DNA of 64,000 nt from Caprella mutica (taxonomy: Eukaryota; Arthropoda; Malacostraca; Amphipoda; Caprellidae). Positions 32,001 through 44,353 of this stretch are shown here, one piece after another. Both the position numbers and the translations under genes were made by a program. Positions within the stretch are counted from its first letter, which is position 1. Every line of letters begins with the position of its first letter. A model generated the notes under the pieces. That model was not told where the DNA came from. It saw nothing but the letters and a program-made list of their open reading frames with translations, and ran no database searches. The stretch is from NCBI GenBank assembly GCA_947561585.1, contig CANNZV010003124.1, positions 98,317 to 162,316 on the forward strand. The letters are read 5' to 3'.

Positions 32001-35000
32001 ACACGCTGAACGAAAACGCAACTTCAACTACATTTCAACACACCAAGAAAACATGGGGAACAATTTGAGAAATCAGCATTGCTTTCGAAAGGACATTTTA
32101 TCTCATTTAAAGGTGACATTTTTCTTTGAATTAGCCTTAGGTTTACTTTTGAGAGTGCAATATACGCTGGTAAGTAATATAATGTCAGTGATGGAATTAA
32201 TCATCGTGAAGAGAATACAATTTTATTTTCAACTACAAATACGACGGCAACACTCACAAAACCATGTAACAGAATGGAGGAATACATCTAAAGTGAACTC
32301 AGGAAACACCTAAATAAACACGAGACAATTGGAAATGTACGAGACGAAGAGATCCAAAATTTCGGCTGAATAATCATTATCTAAAAAGCTTCATCAAAAT
32401 CATTATCAAAATTATTCTAATCATTTTAACATTTCCAAGAGCCTCGAGGTAATAGCAAGAACAGCAGATATTATTTACACAATGTCATCGCAATAAAGCA
32501 ACTGACCTGATGTTGGTGGTACCACAGGACTGGTGAGGCCGTTAGCAAGTGGAGCGGCAGCTGCGTGGGGCATCTGAGCGAGTGCTGCCATGGGACTCAC
32601 GTAAGTACCTTGGCTTGCTGCTGCCATCAGGGCTGCTTGTTGGTGCATGAATTGTTGCTGTCAACGAGAAAAAGAATTAAAAAAACGTTTCTTGTGAAAA
32701 CTATTTTAAATATGTATTCATGCGAAAATAAATATTATGTATATTTTTTTAGCAAGGATAAGTTTGTAAATCAAACAAAGCTATAAAGAGTTATTTGATA
32801 GTCATTATTGATTTAAGATTAATTAATATATGAAAAAAAAACACTATTTTTTTATTAGGTATAATTTTTATAATCATTAAAATCAATGAATTTAATATAC
32901 ATCATGAGCCATGACCAATATAGTCATGATTTAATAAGTGGCAGACAATAGAAATGGTAGGAGTTTAGGAAGAGCATCAACAGGTTGCTCCAGACCAACT
33001 GTTGATGCGTGAACTGTTGCTTCTGTCTCGACTATATTATTAGGATAACGTGTCACAATGTTGATGTTTTATCTCCTGCCCATTGTATGGTGAGTAAAGG
33101 AGTTTGAAGCCGTTAAGAGGATTTTTGTGTGAAGCCAATGCATTTCGTAGCCTGCACACAATTTAACTAAATTATCGGATGAAAGCCAAGGAATTTGCAT
33201 ATAAATGTAAAAGTTGGGAGAGTTTAGGGTTAACGAGGAGCTATAAAGTGAGATGCGACGCCCCAGAGCAATATTTGCCCGGAAACTAATTGAGATGAAT
33301 GCGTCTGCCAGAGATCTGGCCAGTGGGTGTTCTTTGGTGTGTTTTTGTTAGGAGAGAGAAGAAAAGAGTGTTCTTTGGTGTGTTTTTGTTAGGAGAGAGA
33401 AGAGGAGAGTGTTCTTTGGTGTGTTTTTGTTAGGAGAGAGAAAAGAAGAGTGTTCTTTGGTGTGTTTTTGTTAGGAGAGAGAAGAGGAGAGTGTTCTTTG
33501 GTGTGTTTTTGTTAGGAGAGAGAAGAAAAGAGTGTTCTTTGGTGTGTTTTTGTTAGGAGAGAGAAGAGGAAAGTGTTCTTTGGTGTTTTTTTGTTAGGAG
33601 AGAGAAGAGGAGAGTGTTCTTTGGTGTGTTTTTGTTAGGAGAGAGAAGAAAAGAGTGTTCTTTGGTGTTTTTTTGTTAGGAGAGAGAAGAGGAGAGTGTT
33701 CTTTGGTGTGTTTTTGTTAGGAGAGAGAAGAAAAGAGTGTTCTTTGGTGTGTTTTTGTTAGGAGAGAGAAGAGGTGAGTGTTCTTTGGTGTTTTTTTGTT
33801 AGGAGAGAGAAGAGGAGAGTGTTCTTTGGTGTGTTTTTGTTAGGAGAGAGAAGAGGAGAGTGTTCTTTGGTGTGTTTTTGTTAGGAGAGAGAAGAAAAGA
33901 GTGTTCTTTGGTGTGTTTTTGTTAGGAGAGAGAAGAAAAGAGTGTCTTTTGGTGTGTTTTTGTTAGGAGAGAGAAGAGGAGAGTGTTCTTTGGTGTGTTT
34001 TTGTTAGGAGAGAGAAGAGAAGAGTGTTCTTTGGTGTGTTTTTGTTAGGAGAGAGAAGAAAAGAGTGTTCTTTGGTGTGTTTTTGTTAGGAGAGAGAAGA
34101 GGAGAGTGTTCTTTGGTGTGTTTTTGTTAGGAGAGAGAAGAGGAGAGTGTTCTTTGGTGTGTTTTTGTTAGGAGAGAGAAGAGGAGAGTGTTCTTTGGTG
34201 TGTTTTTGTTAGGAGAGAGAAGAAAAGAGTGTTCTTTGGTGTGTTTTTGTTAGGAGAGAGAAGAGGAGAGTGTTCTTTGGTGTGTTTTTGTTGGGAGAGA
34301 GAAGAAAAGAGTGTTCTTTGGTGTTTTTAGTGTTGGAAGAGGAAAGTCTCTCTCACTTTACTGTATCTTTCTTCAAAAGAAATTTAAATTAGTGAGATTT
34401 TGAGGACATGAAAAGACGTAAAAAGGAAGCGGATGAACGAAAAGTTCTTAAAGTCAAAGTAAGGATTTTCAGTAAAATATGTATGGGTTGTAAGTAGCAG
34501 CTCAGTAGTACAATCTAATCATTTAATTCACAGTATATATTCACCTCTGTTACATTAACTTGAGCGTAGGCACCATAGGCACCGAATTGGTTAAAAACGA
34601 AGGGACTGAGGAGGCCCATGTTGCTGGCCATCTGCTGCATACGCCGTAACTGTCGCTCTTTTTCTGTATCTGCGAACTTCACAACTAGGCTGGATGAGGC
34701 ACCCTGGGGAAGAACATCACAATGTGGGCCTTAATGTCAATTCAAAAGAGCAACAACACTATTCAATGTTCATATGGTTAGATTTAGTATATGTGGATAT
34801 TTTAAATCTTTTCCTTCTTGTTGATGTTAGTTATATAAAGTTAGTTGCCCGAAAAAGTCCTGTTCTTAGCAGGAATTTATACATGGGCTTGATGAGGAAT
34901 CTTTCTTAGTATTGTTATTTCTTTCAATAAAGTTGTATCATTGTATCATAATTCTGTAAATTATTGTTTATGGTTTTTCCCGGTAACTTATTGATGAGAT

Positions 35001-38000
35001 AAAATTCGTATCCGAATTTTCCTAAGTAAACGAATCACAGACATAGATTTCCATTCAAGTAATCCCTTAATTAACTTCAAGGCATTTTGAAACACCCAAT
35101 CCGTACCATTTCCCTCACCACCAAAAAGAAAGATTGACTAAAAAAGTAGCTGTTTGAGCGAAATGATTCACCAAATTAGCCGGATTGGACAGGCAGAATC
35201 ATTTCTCAGGTTAACGATGCGACTGTGACTAATTGTCTAGCAAGTGATCCGAGGTATCAGTTTGTCCGAGGGATGCTCCTCTTTTTGCCGATGATCAGGA
35301 CAATTGATCAAAATAAATCAGCCCCTCACTATGTGATTCATTAATTATATTTTTTCCGCCAATGGCAGAGTGTCAATCATTAAATTTGATAGATTGCCCC
35401 TAGCAATTCTTTTGTGGAATATCTTTTGTTGCTCGGCCAATTTACCAACATGTCACCATTGCCAATTATAAAAAAGACAAACATCTCTGATTTTATCAAT
35501 GCAAGATTGCCTTCTTTCAATTAAACATGGCAATGAAACTGACCCTTTATTGCAATGGCGAAACACTGCAAACAAGCACTAAACAAAGTAATTAGAATAT
35601 GATCTGAATTATTATATAACAATTTAGAATTAAATATAAAATAATTGTTTTGTATATGAATTACACCCAGATTTTTTTAAAAGTTAATCCCGTTTCTTAC
35701 CGGCATGGTCTGACTCCCGTGCAAATGACTGATAGCTGACTGAGCCTCTGAATGTGAACCAAATTTGACAAAAGCACAACCTGAAACAAAATAAAAGGAC
35801 ATTAGATATTGAAAATTATCTCCCACAGCATACAAGTTACGATTAAAACAGAAGAATAGTTACTGTTACAACGAATACTTTATAACAACAGTGTGTTGAA
35901 ATCATCGGGGGGAGTAAAATTAATTTGGCGTGTGGCGTTTGATGAAAGCTGTAGCTGCAGACTTCAGAAGCTGAGGCGCTAATTTCCTTGGCTTCCGGAA
36001 ACTACAAATGAAAGGACTTGCGCCGCTTCTCCAAATTACTAACAAGGAACGGTCTCACTGGGAGAAACGTAAAGGCGATGCTGCCTCCTTTTCACATTCA
36101 AACAAATGGTTTTTCGGGAGGTTTTAATTCGATATTGCCAAGCAGTGAGCAGATATTCGCACTGTAACTTCAAATGTGCACGAAATTGAGTTCCTCATTT
36201 TCGAGAGTGTCAGTCGAAACCTGCTTACTTTCTTCCAGTAAGCGAGAAATGGCATCGCGACGCCAAATTCGAACCTAATCTAAAGGAAGGTACTTCACAG
36301 ATGAAAAACAGCTCCTGGAGAGCAGTAGATGTTCGCAGTTCCTTATTTGCCGGAAAATAATGGAGATATAACGAAGGGAATGAAGGACTTCAAATCCCAA
36401 GTTAGGAAATGGGCAAACGATTTATGCAACGGATAGACTGCAAGTGAAGAGGCCTAACGAAATTTAAATGTTTATATATTCATGGATTAAATACCACAGT
36501 AATTTATATTGTCACTCTCTAGATTTGGTGGTAAACAGACTGTACGCAGAATGATTCAACAGCAAGAAGAGGCATGAATATTGCAACAGCAGGTGAAAAG
36601 ATTGCATTCTCACCTTTAGCTCTATTATGCTCTGTCGAAGAGAAAGAAAACACCACGCCAAAAATAAAGCTGCTCTCTGGATATATTTTTCTGTGGCAGC
36701 ATAATGCATGTTTTTACTTTTATGACTCTGGTGGCGTTGAAATATATTATGAAAAAGATCCCCACTCCCTATCTATGTGAGGCAGATTCTTGATGTTATG
36801 TCTTTTTTTCAAACATGATATACGAGCAGCTTTAAGAGGCAGCAAATTTAATGAAATTACCTACACGATTTAGTTATATATGAATGAAATCAATATAACA
36901 GTCTCTTTATAGCTTATCATGTACTAGTGTCACTATAACTAACTGTCGTAATTATCCAACGAGTCTTGCATCATATTAGGCTCCCTAATCAGGTGAATAA
37001 AATATATATCACTTATGACCAAGTCACTAAATTACGAAGAGAGAGACGAAGCTTTTGTTTTATTTAGTTTTAGAGGAGGCAATTCAGATGCACAATTGCC
37101 GCAAAGTGGTGTCTTTCTGGCAGTATACTTTTTAGTAATTTATGGTTTCGATACAATGACGGTTTGGTCGTAACGCTTTTTCTAGCCTGTGCTCTGAGTC
37201 GATAACGCATTTCTTATTCAACATATCGCATCGATTGCCATAAGGTCTACAATGGCGTAACAAAATGTCACAAGGAGTGTGCAGTGGGGCATTTTACTGC
37301 TCACATACAGTCTTGGAAAGCCATGAGAAACGCAGGAGTATTTCATCAGGCTGGCAAGAATAACATTGCAGTAATTTGTGTTATCAAGACCATCTAAATC
37401 AATCATTTTATAGATCATCTTAAAAATTCACCTGAAGGAAAATTTATATAAATGTTTGAGCCTAAAAGATAATTAATGAGAATAATTTGAAATGAAATAT
37501 CAACCTAAATTAACAGTTTCAAAATGGAGAGAGTTATCTTTCTACTAATTCAAGAAGAAAAATTATAGAAGTCATTATAAAAAAATAATTACTATAAATT
37601 AAAATTCCACATCACTTACAGATGAGGTAATATTTCAATAAAAAATTATTCCTATTTCTGGATATTTTCATCAGCCACATTTTTCATTGGAAATTCGCTT
37701 TTCAATTGCTTTTTAAATGGATGAAAGTTTAAACTGAGTGAAATAGTTAGATTATCTTGCAAAATTCAAAAGCAGAGTAAAAATTGAAATCTACTATTCA
37801 AACAACAGTCTATTTTGACAGAAAATGGATCAAAAGATGTATCGAAGTGACTGAAAAATTCACACGATGAGCGACTGTTCTGACGCTGGCGTCATTATTC
37901 TTTACTGATCACATGGGACGAACAGGACGCAGAACAAGTCTAATATTTAGCAGCGATCACGGTAAACGCTACGGAGAAACTTAAATATGAATCACATCCA

Positions 38001-41000
38001 AAATATTCATAAGTGCTAGCAGGCATGGTGATATATTAGGCTAAAGACCAAAAGGAGCTACACTACAGTTTGATATAGATTGCAGTTAAGAGTCCTAGTT
38101 CAGAACACTGCCAGTAGGTGGCGCTGTTCACTTGTTCATGGTACTTCGATTATTCAACTGGTTGAAAATTATGATTGCGCAATACTTTGGATCTAGGCAA
38201 CTGTGATTCTTATTAATAGATATATTATTTACTTAGTTCTCCAATTTAGATGAAAACACATTTGAAAGATTAATGGAAGAATGAATGATTAGAAACTTTA
38301 GCCTCCTATGTTTCATTCGTTATAATCGACTGAATATATAAATTGTCACTAAGAGAATTAGTATTATGTGGAGAATAGGAAAACTAAGCTTAAGATTTAT
38401 AATTCAATGCCATTAAAATTCTATGTGACACACTATGACACATGTAGGTGAGAGATAATAAAGGTAATTATGCAATGTGTTACAATTAGCATAAACACCT
38501 GTGACTTACCTGCAAATATTAATTAGCATATTCAATATGAAGCTACCTGACTACTGTCTTAGCTGCCTAATTCAATAAGACTATTTAAAACAATGGACTT
38601 ATATTAGTAACACATTCATGAATTATGCAGAGGGTGACATGGAAGACAGATAAAATGCATCTTAAGTATACCACACAGTCATAATACTCTTGCAAAATAA
38701 CCATCATTATTTTCACGAAACTATTTAGAAAGAACAAATATTCTATTTATAGAATATATAAATGATTGTATTCTGTAGAGTGTGTACAACTATAGCAGCA
38801 AAGGTTAGATACTGGTGAGGATTTGTGTCCCTAGGAGGCATTGCTTCAACTAATCACGGGTTTATCAATTTTAAATGAGGGCACAGCCACGAAACAAAGG
38901 CGCTAGTTTGACTTATCATTCTCGCATCTGATTCTAGATGCTACGAAACGTGAGTGACTAGGAGTTATTAGGTACCAGTGGCAAGAGTTCCCTATTTTAG
39001 CCTCTAACTACCCTATATATTGATGAAGTTACCCTATTTGTCCACATAGTGAGATATTGTTACCCTCTTATTTTCCATAGTGTAAATATTAAGCATACGT
39101 CATATCGGCAAAAAAGATAAACTTTATCTAATACTGAAAGAAAATCTAATTGAGAGAAGGTGTAGTGTAATGGCAGACAAGATAATTAACATTATAATGT
39201 CCAATATCAGGCCAGTTCAGTCACCATATGACTGATTAAGTCACTCAAAGAAGAATATCAGGCTAGTTCAGTCACCGTATGACTGATTAAGTCACTCAAT
39301 GAATGAGTCATAGCAATTGTTTACATTACTTTTTGAGAGAGAACAGACACGTTTTGTTTACCTCTCGGCAGGAGTAAGTGAACAATTTTGTTTACATTTT
39401 GGCATGGTGCGCCAAGGTAGAGTTTAAAGTCTTAAATTGGGGGGGGGGGGGGAGACCCCATGCAGTGTGGTGGAAGTACCTACCCCCACAGAGAGGTGGA
39501 AGTACCTACCCCCACAGAGAGTGGTGGAAGTACCTACCCCCACACAGAGTGGTGGAAGTACCTACCCCCACACAGAGTGGTGGAAGTACCTACCCCCACA
39601 CAGAGTGGTGGAAGTACCTACCCCCACACAGAGTGGTGGAAGTACCTACCCCCACAGAGAGTGGTGGAAGTACCTACCCCCACACAGAGTGGTGGAAGTA
39701 CCTACCCCCACACAGAGTGGTGGAAGTACCTACCCCCACACAGAGTGGTGGAAGTACCTACCCCCACAGAGAGTGGTGGAAGTACCTACCCCCACACAGA
39801 GTGGTGGAAGTACCTACCCCCACACAGAGTGGTGGAAGTACCTACCCCCACAGAGAGTGGTGGAAGTGCCTACCCCCACACAGAGTGGTGGAAGTACCTA
39901 CCCCCACACAGAGTGGTGGAAGGTATTACTATATAGCAAAGGGACATTATACAATGATTTCACTAAACTCTTTGGCGTGACAACTAACTTGTACTGATCT
40001 GGTGAAAAGGCAGAAAAAACACAATATACCATGTCCATGTAACCATTTTTTGTAAAATAATTCGATGTGATGAATACGTTAGTGTGAAAATGGAGAAAAT
40101 TAAAACTCATCAATTAAAATGTATTTAATTTTGTGATATTTGTTAACGGTATTATACAACATCAAACCTCGAAGATACCATTGCCCCTACCTCTAGTGTG
40201 TGAAGGTAGTGCTTCAATTCGTTCTCACAGAGTGGCAGCAGTTTACAAACAACTAACCAATAGCGAACATTAATTTAATAACTACCTACAGAAAGTGATG
40301 AGTAAGCCTTTTAGAGTTGTTGTTGAGAAGAACTTCGACCCTCAGTATAATGTGTACTGTACACTGTGTACTATACACTGTGTAACTACACAGTATAGTG
40401 TGTACTATACACTGTGTAACTACACAGTATAGTGTTTACTATACACTGTGTAACTACACAGCATAGTGTGTACTATACACTGTGTACTATACACTGTGTA
40501 CTCAAATAAAGTAGCAATGGTAGTAAATAAATAGCAATGGTAGTAAATAAATGGCAATGGTAGTAAATAAATGGCAATGGTAGTAAATAAATAGCAATGG
40601 TAGTATATAAATAGCAATGGTAGTAAATAAATGGCAATGGTAGTAAATAAATGGCAATGGTAGTAAATAAATAGCAATGGTAGTAAATAAATAGCAATGG
40701 TAGTAAATAGATAGCAATGGTAGTAAAGAAATAGCAACGGTAGTAAATAAATAGCATCGGTAGTAAATAAATAGCAATGGTAGTAAATAAATAGCATCGG
40801 TAGTAAATAAATAGCAATGGTAGTAAATAAATAGCAATGGTAATAAATAAATAGCAATAGTAATAAATAAATAGCAATAGTAATAAATAAATAGCAATGG
40901 TAGTAAATAAATAGCAATTGTAATAAATAAATAGCAATGGTAGTAAATAAATAGCAATGGTAGTAAATAAATAGCAATGGTAGTAAATAGATAACAATGG

Positions 41001-43987
41001 TAGTAAAGAAATAGCAACGGTAGTAAATAAATAGCATCGGTAGTAAATAAATAGCATCGGTAGTAAATAATACATAGCATCGAATGTACGAGATGAAATG
41101 ATACTGATTATATTTTGAAATTAGAATGAAAACAAGTCAGGCATTGGTATTTTAATTGTGTTTACATTAACTGGTGGAGTAAACAGAGCTGCTAAATATT
41201 GAGGGAATATTGATGTGAATTCATGGGAATATTAGGGCGCTATATTGGTCAGAAATAGAAAAGGAAATATTAATTAATGCAGCCAACTTGAAGTGAAAAT
41301 GAGACGTGATTGAAACTCGAAGTGAATGTTAAGGATGTAAATTACAAGGACTTAGGAGAAGAAGACAAATAGAATAGTTTCTTGAAGTAACATATTATGA
41401 CTAAGGTATTGCAACATGGCACATAGAAGGCAGTATGTGGCACATAGAAGGCAGTATGTGGCACATAGAAGGCAGTGTGGCACATAGAAGGCAGTATGTG
41501 GCACACAGAAGGCAGTATGTGGCACATAGAAGGCAGTATGTGTCACATAGAAGGTAGTGTGGCACATAGTAGTCAGTATGTGGCAAATGGAAGGCAGTGT
41601 GTGGCACATAGAAGGCAGTATGTGGCACACAGAAGGCAGTATGTGGCACACAGAAGGCAGTATGTGGCACATAGAAGGCAGTATGTGGCACACAGAAGGC
41701 AGTATGTGGCTCTAATAAGTTATTGGCATTTACCCTAGGTAGAAGAGTTCGATGTTAGTAAACATGGTAGCAAGGTGTTTACCAGAGTTGACTAAGGGTA
41801 AACAGCACCAAACAAAACTAGAGTCTGGCACACATTGGTAAACACTTACCAGAATACCCAGGTAACCCATTGGTAATGGGGGTAACCCATTGGTAATGGG
41901 GGTAACCCATTGGTAATGGGGGTAACCTATTGGTATTGGGGGTAACCTATTGGTAATGGGGCTAACTAATTGGTAATAACTATTTGAAACGTTTTAATTA
42001 TGAATTTTAATATTAAAATTTCAAAACTTATAAATATGAAAATCACTCAATTAAATTATTTCTATTTTCAACATTGAAATAAGTTGTGTCACTTCATTTC
42101 CTGGGAGTAATAATAGTTGCCATGAGTACATTAAAGTTAAAGTCACTGCCATTTGCTGGGTGGGAGATGACGTAAATCTCATACAGGAAAACTCAGTCGA
42201 ATGTGGCTAATGAAATAGAGTAACAAATAAATTAATAATGCTTCCTATGCTGAATATTTCGATATTCAGTTTTGGAAAGTACATCTTCTATACTAATAAT
42301 TTCCTTAGTGTGTTTATTTATTTATTTGGTGTCCGCTTTTACTCGATTGGTTTTAAACATAAAGAATGTAACTATGATACGCACGGGAATATATTGACTT
42401 TGTATTTAAATTCCCCTGTTTTTATTAAGTTTTTAAATGTTTTTATCTATAAAAAAAGTATCAGTTTATGCAGAAAAATAAATTTTATTTGAGTTCACTG
42501 AAAATGACCTAACAACGGGTAATAAATTACTATTGAAGACCCGTTATTTTTAACGGGCAAATACACTAGTTATTAATAAATTGCAATTAATTATTACCTA
42601 AATTTAGTTATTGTTGAAAAGCGATTATCACCTAATGCAACCATAGTGGCTGGTAATTATTACCGATATTAAGTAATGATAGCGGGTAATTGCAATACCG
42701 ATTACTGGTATTGGAGCACATGAGTTATGACGGTGGTTATTACCGACTCTCACCAAACAGCTTTTCATTAACATCTTTTGAGGAGGTTGTTGTTGTTTGT
42801 CTTTTGAGTTGTTTCCGGGAAGTTTTAGTGAAGCATCCGATCGAATTTGTTAGAGAATTGTCAGATGGTTTATCGGGCAGTGCCTTCTAGAGACACAGCC
42901 CTTCTCATTGAAATAAAAACAAAATGAGCCAGTGCTAATTATATAGTAATTACATTGCTAAATATTCTAGCGTAAATATTCTAGTTGGTTTGGGGGGAAA
43001 TTGGCGGGGTTGGAAATATCAGAAAAAAGAATAAATGAATATTGATTTTTGTATTGAATATTCAGGTTGAGGTCTTCGCAAACAACTATCAAAACAACAT
43101 TTCCTCAAAAATGGAAATGTCCATTATTGAATTTTCCGTCAATTTTGGTGCGTTGAGAAAATTCCAAACATTTACACGGATTTGTAAATATTGAATAAAA
43201 GTTTGATGTGAGAGTTCTATTGATTTTATTCAATGTATTAACATCCATTGATATAATAAAAAGCACGCGTCACAGAGTAGCAAATAAACAAATGCGATCT
43301 CAGCTCACTCTGGTGGATAGGTTTGTCATTAATATAAATAGGGGGCGGTGTTAGTGTATATAGGGGCAAGATATTTTCATTAGACCATTCAATGGGCCGA
43401 TTGGACCCCTGCAGGCGTAAATTATATACCTCCCCCCCCTGATAGATAAGGGAATATATGCATGGGTTAGTGGGGTTTTTGGTTATTACTAAAATAGTCA
43501 TTTATTAACCATTAACATTTTTACTCAATGGAAATAGATTAAAATCTTTCTAGACAATATTGTATCAATCAATAATTCATATAAAATTTTGTTTGGTTTC
43601 AAGTGTTAGTTCGAACAGCAATCGAGTTAAGCGGTATCGATTAACATTTCTAAAAGGAATTAGTTAATGCAAATCAATTGAGTCCACATTTATCCAGTAA
43701 ATAAGTACATAGGTATTGAGTGAGCGAGAAAATAATATAGACACTTTAAAAAGATGGTAAACCGATGGGTAAACATGCAAACACCTACTTTACTAATGTC
43801 TTTACTAGCATTGCAACTCCTTTAAAGAATAGAATACTTTTAAAGAGAATATAAATACCTTTACTAGCGCTATCGGGTCCTCTCAAAATAGTGCACTCCT
43901 CTATGTTTCCGTATGGGTTGAATAGCTGACGTACATCTTCTTCTGTCTGCTGTTTACTGAGCATACCAACGAAAAGTTTGCGGTCTT
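25956..43987 (-). CDS. bru3: CELF/Bruno RNA-binding protein (bru3/CELF4-type), 5' partial, nine exons to the stop
   Basis: Minus-strand exons 43859-43987, 35701-35780, 34545-34703, 32507-32657, 30603-30770, 29417-29494, 27837-27926, 26233-26391 and 25956-26083 join in phase to 379 complete codons plus a stop. RRM2 starts [20 protein letters not shown] (RNP2 LFVGML) with RNP1 GCAFVKF. The divergent linker holds [23 protein letters not shown]3 has [20 protein letters not shown] (RNP2 LFIYHL) and KCFGFVSF (RNP1), and ends [18 protein letters not shown], the family's signature C-terminus. CELF proteins bind GU-rich RNA and control splicing in the nucleus and translation or decay in the cytoplasm. 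[18 protein letters not shown] and the RRM3 wording point to the CELF3-6/bru3 branch rather than bru1/bru2; this comes from recalled family features. RRM1 and the 5' exons were not found. Confidence 0.93.
26233..26391 (-). CDS. bru3: bru3-like exon: RRM3 first part
   Basis: Acceptor CTGTTACAG at 26392 and donor TTCG|GTGAGT at 26232. Encodes [20 protein letters not shown] then [20 protein letters not shown] and [12 protein letters not shown]. The RNP1 motif is split by the following 149-base intron. Confidence 0.93.
27837..27926 (-). CDS. bru3: bru3-like exon: linker before RRM3, 90 bases
   Basis: Acceptor TCCAACAG at 27927 (a CAG three bases on is an alternative) and donor GAAG|GTAAGA at 27836. 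Encodes [20 protein letters not shown] and TPISQGKAE. Multiple of three and same phase, so skipping would keep frame. Confidence 0.85.
29417..29494 (-). CDS. bru3: bru3-like exon: linker, 78 bases
   Basis: Acceptor GTGAACAG at 29495 and donor GTTG|GTAAGT at 29416. Encodes [20 protein letters not shown] and AYNGV. Length is a multiple of three with same-phase flanks, as for an alternative cassette exon. Confidence 0.88.
30603..30770 (-). CDS. bru3: bru3-like exon: linker, Thr/Asn/Pro-rich
   Basis: Acceptor ACTGCAG at 30771 and donor CAC|GTAAGA at 30602. Encodes [20 protein letters not shown] through GIPQGFAAA. It is 168 bases, a multiple of three, flanked by same-phase introns, so it could be a cassette exon. 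Confidence 0.88.
32507..32657 (-). CDS. bru3: bru3-like exon: Ala/Gln-rich linker
   Basis: Acceptor TTGACAG at 32658 and donor CAG|GTCAGT at 32506. Encodes [20 protein letters not shown] and on to SPVVPPTSG, a recognisable CELF linker block. Confidence 0.9.
33327..34330. repeat. Minisatellite, 41-base unit, about 24 copies, in a bru3-like intron
   Basis: Plus-strand units run GTGTTCTTTGGTGTGTTTTT then GTTAGGAGAGAGAAGAGGAGA, with AAAAGA/GAGGAGA variants. The array lies about 215 bases downstream of the donor of exon 34545-34703. On the gene's sense strand each unit reads as a pyrimidine tract followed by CTCTCCTAACA, which resembles a branch site. Confidence 0.92.
34545..34703 (-). CDS. bru3: bru3-like exon: end of RRM2 and start of linker
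   Basis: Acceptor CCCCAG at 34704 and donor GAG|GTGAAT at 34544. Encodes [20 protein letters not shown] and then [20 protein letters not shown]. Exactly 53 codons, so skipping it would keep frame. Confidence 0.93.
35701..35780 (-). CDS. bru3: bru3-like exon: RRM2 RNP1 and helix 2
   Basis: Acceptor TTTCAG at 35781 and donor CCG|GTAAGA at 35700. Encodes [20 protein letters not shown] then HGSQTMP. It is 8.1 kb from the upstream exon; that intron holds five or more tandem arrays. Confidence 0.93.
39196..39300. repeat. Two-copy direct repeat of about 50 bases
   Basis: Two adjacent copies begin AATATCAGGC(C/T)AGTTCAG and continue TCACC(A/G)TATGACTGATTAA. They differ at only a few bases, so the duplication is recent. 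Confidence 0.8.
39465..39922. repeat. Minisatellite, 28-base unit, about 16 copies, next to a poly-G run
   Basis: Units are GTGGTGGAAGTACCTACCCC plus CACACAGA, with CACAGAGA variants. A G-run of about 15 lies just upstream (39438-39452). All three plus frames are open across the array because the unit holds no stop. Confidence 0.92.
40343..40502. repeat. Palindrome-rich repeat tract
   Basis: Alternating perfect small palindromes: GTATAGT-gtgt-ACTATAC and CTGTGTA-ac-TACACAG, repeated about three times, then a shorter CTATACACTGTGTA direct repeat. It abuts the next array with no gap. Confidence 0.8.
40504..41070. repeat. Minisatellite, 20-base unit, about 28 copies
   Basis: The unit is AGTAAATAAATAGCAATGGT. 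A distinctive variant string (AATAGATA..., AAGAAATAGCAACGG, AATAGCATCGG) at 40701-40760 recurs at 40981-41040, exactly 280 bases or 14 units on, showing internal block duplication. Confidence 0.92.
41418..41710. repeat. Minisatellite, 21-base unit, about 14 copies
   Basis: The unit is GGCACATAGAAGGCAGTATG plus T, with CACAGAAGG variants and shorter units lacking TAT. Confidence 0.9.
41861..41978. repeat. Tandem repeat, 20-base unit, about 6 copies
   Basis: The unit is GGTAACCCATTGGTAATGGG, decaying towards the right end (GCTAACTAATTGGTAATAAC). The unit is itself partly repetitive (GGTAA twice). Confidence 0.85.
43859..43987 (-). CDS. bru3: bru3-like exon: RRM2 first part
   Basis: Acceptor CCAACAG at 43988 and donor AAAG|GTATTT at 43858. 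Encodes [20 protein letters not shown] and [18 protein letters not shown], giving beta1 (RNP2), helix 1 and beta2 of RRM2. It starts with two bases of a Glu codon, so at least one more coding exon lies upstream. Confidence 0.93.
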
Positions 43988-44353
43988 CTGTTGGAAAGAG
44001 AGAAAACAATTAGTGATCTATTTGCTTAAATTATATACAAGATAACTAGCCAAAGATTTGAGGCCTAAAGTTCATTGTAATGTTATGAGGCAAAGTGCAT
44101 CCACTCTATTGATCAGTGCACTGTTATTATAGTACTGTAAATAATTAAATACGGAAGCCAAAGCCGTATAGATTTGCTAATCAGGATATAGTTGAAAGTG
44201 AGAAGTGAATGCCAGAGCTAATACTTCTCTCATATATATTTAGAGAGTTCAGAAGCAGACTGACATTCATCCGCACAACACAAATGTCGATTGGAGCAAA
44301 CATATTACTAATTCAGAACGAATTAAGCCTAGCTATAATCAGTAGTGAGGGGA

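Noticed and set aside
33327..34330. GU-rich CELF self-binding array (GTGTTCTTTGGTGTGTTTTT) for autoregulation
   Set aside because: The GU-rich words are on the plus strand, which is antisense to the bru3-like transcript; the sense strand is CU/CA-rich.
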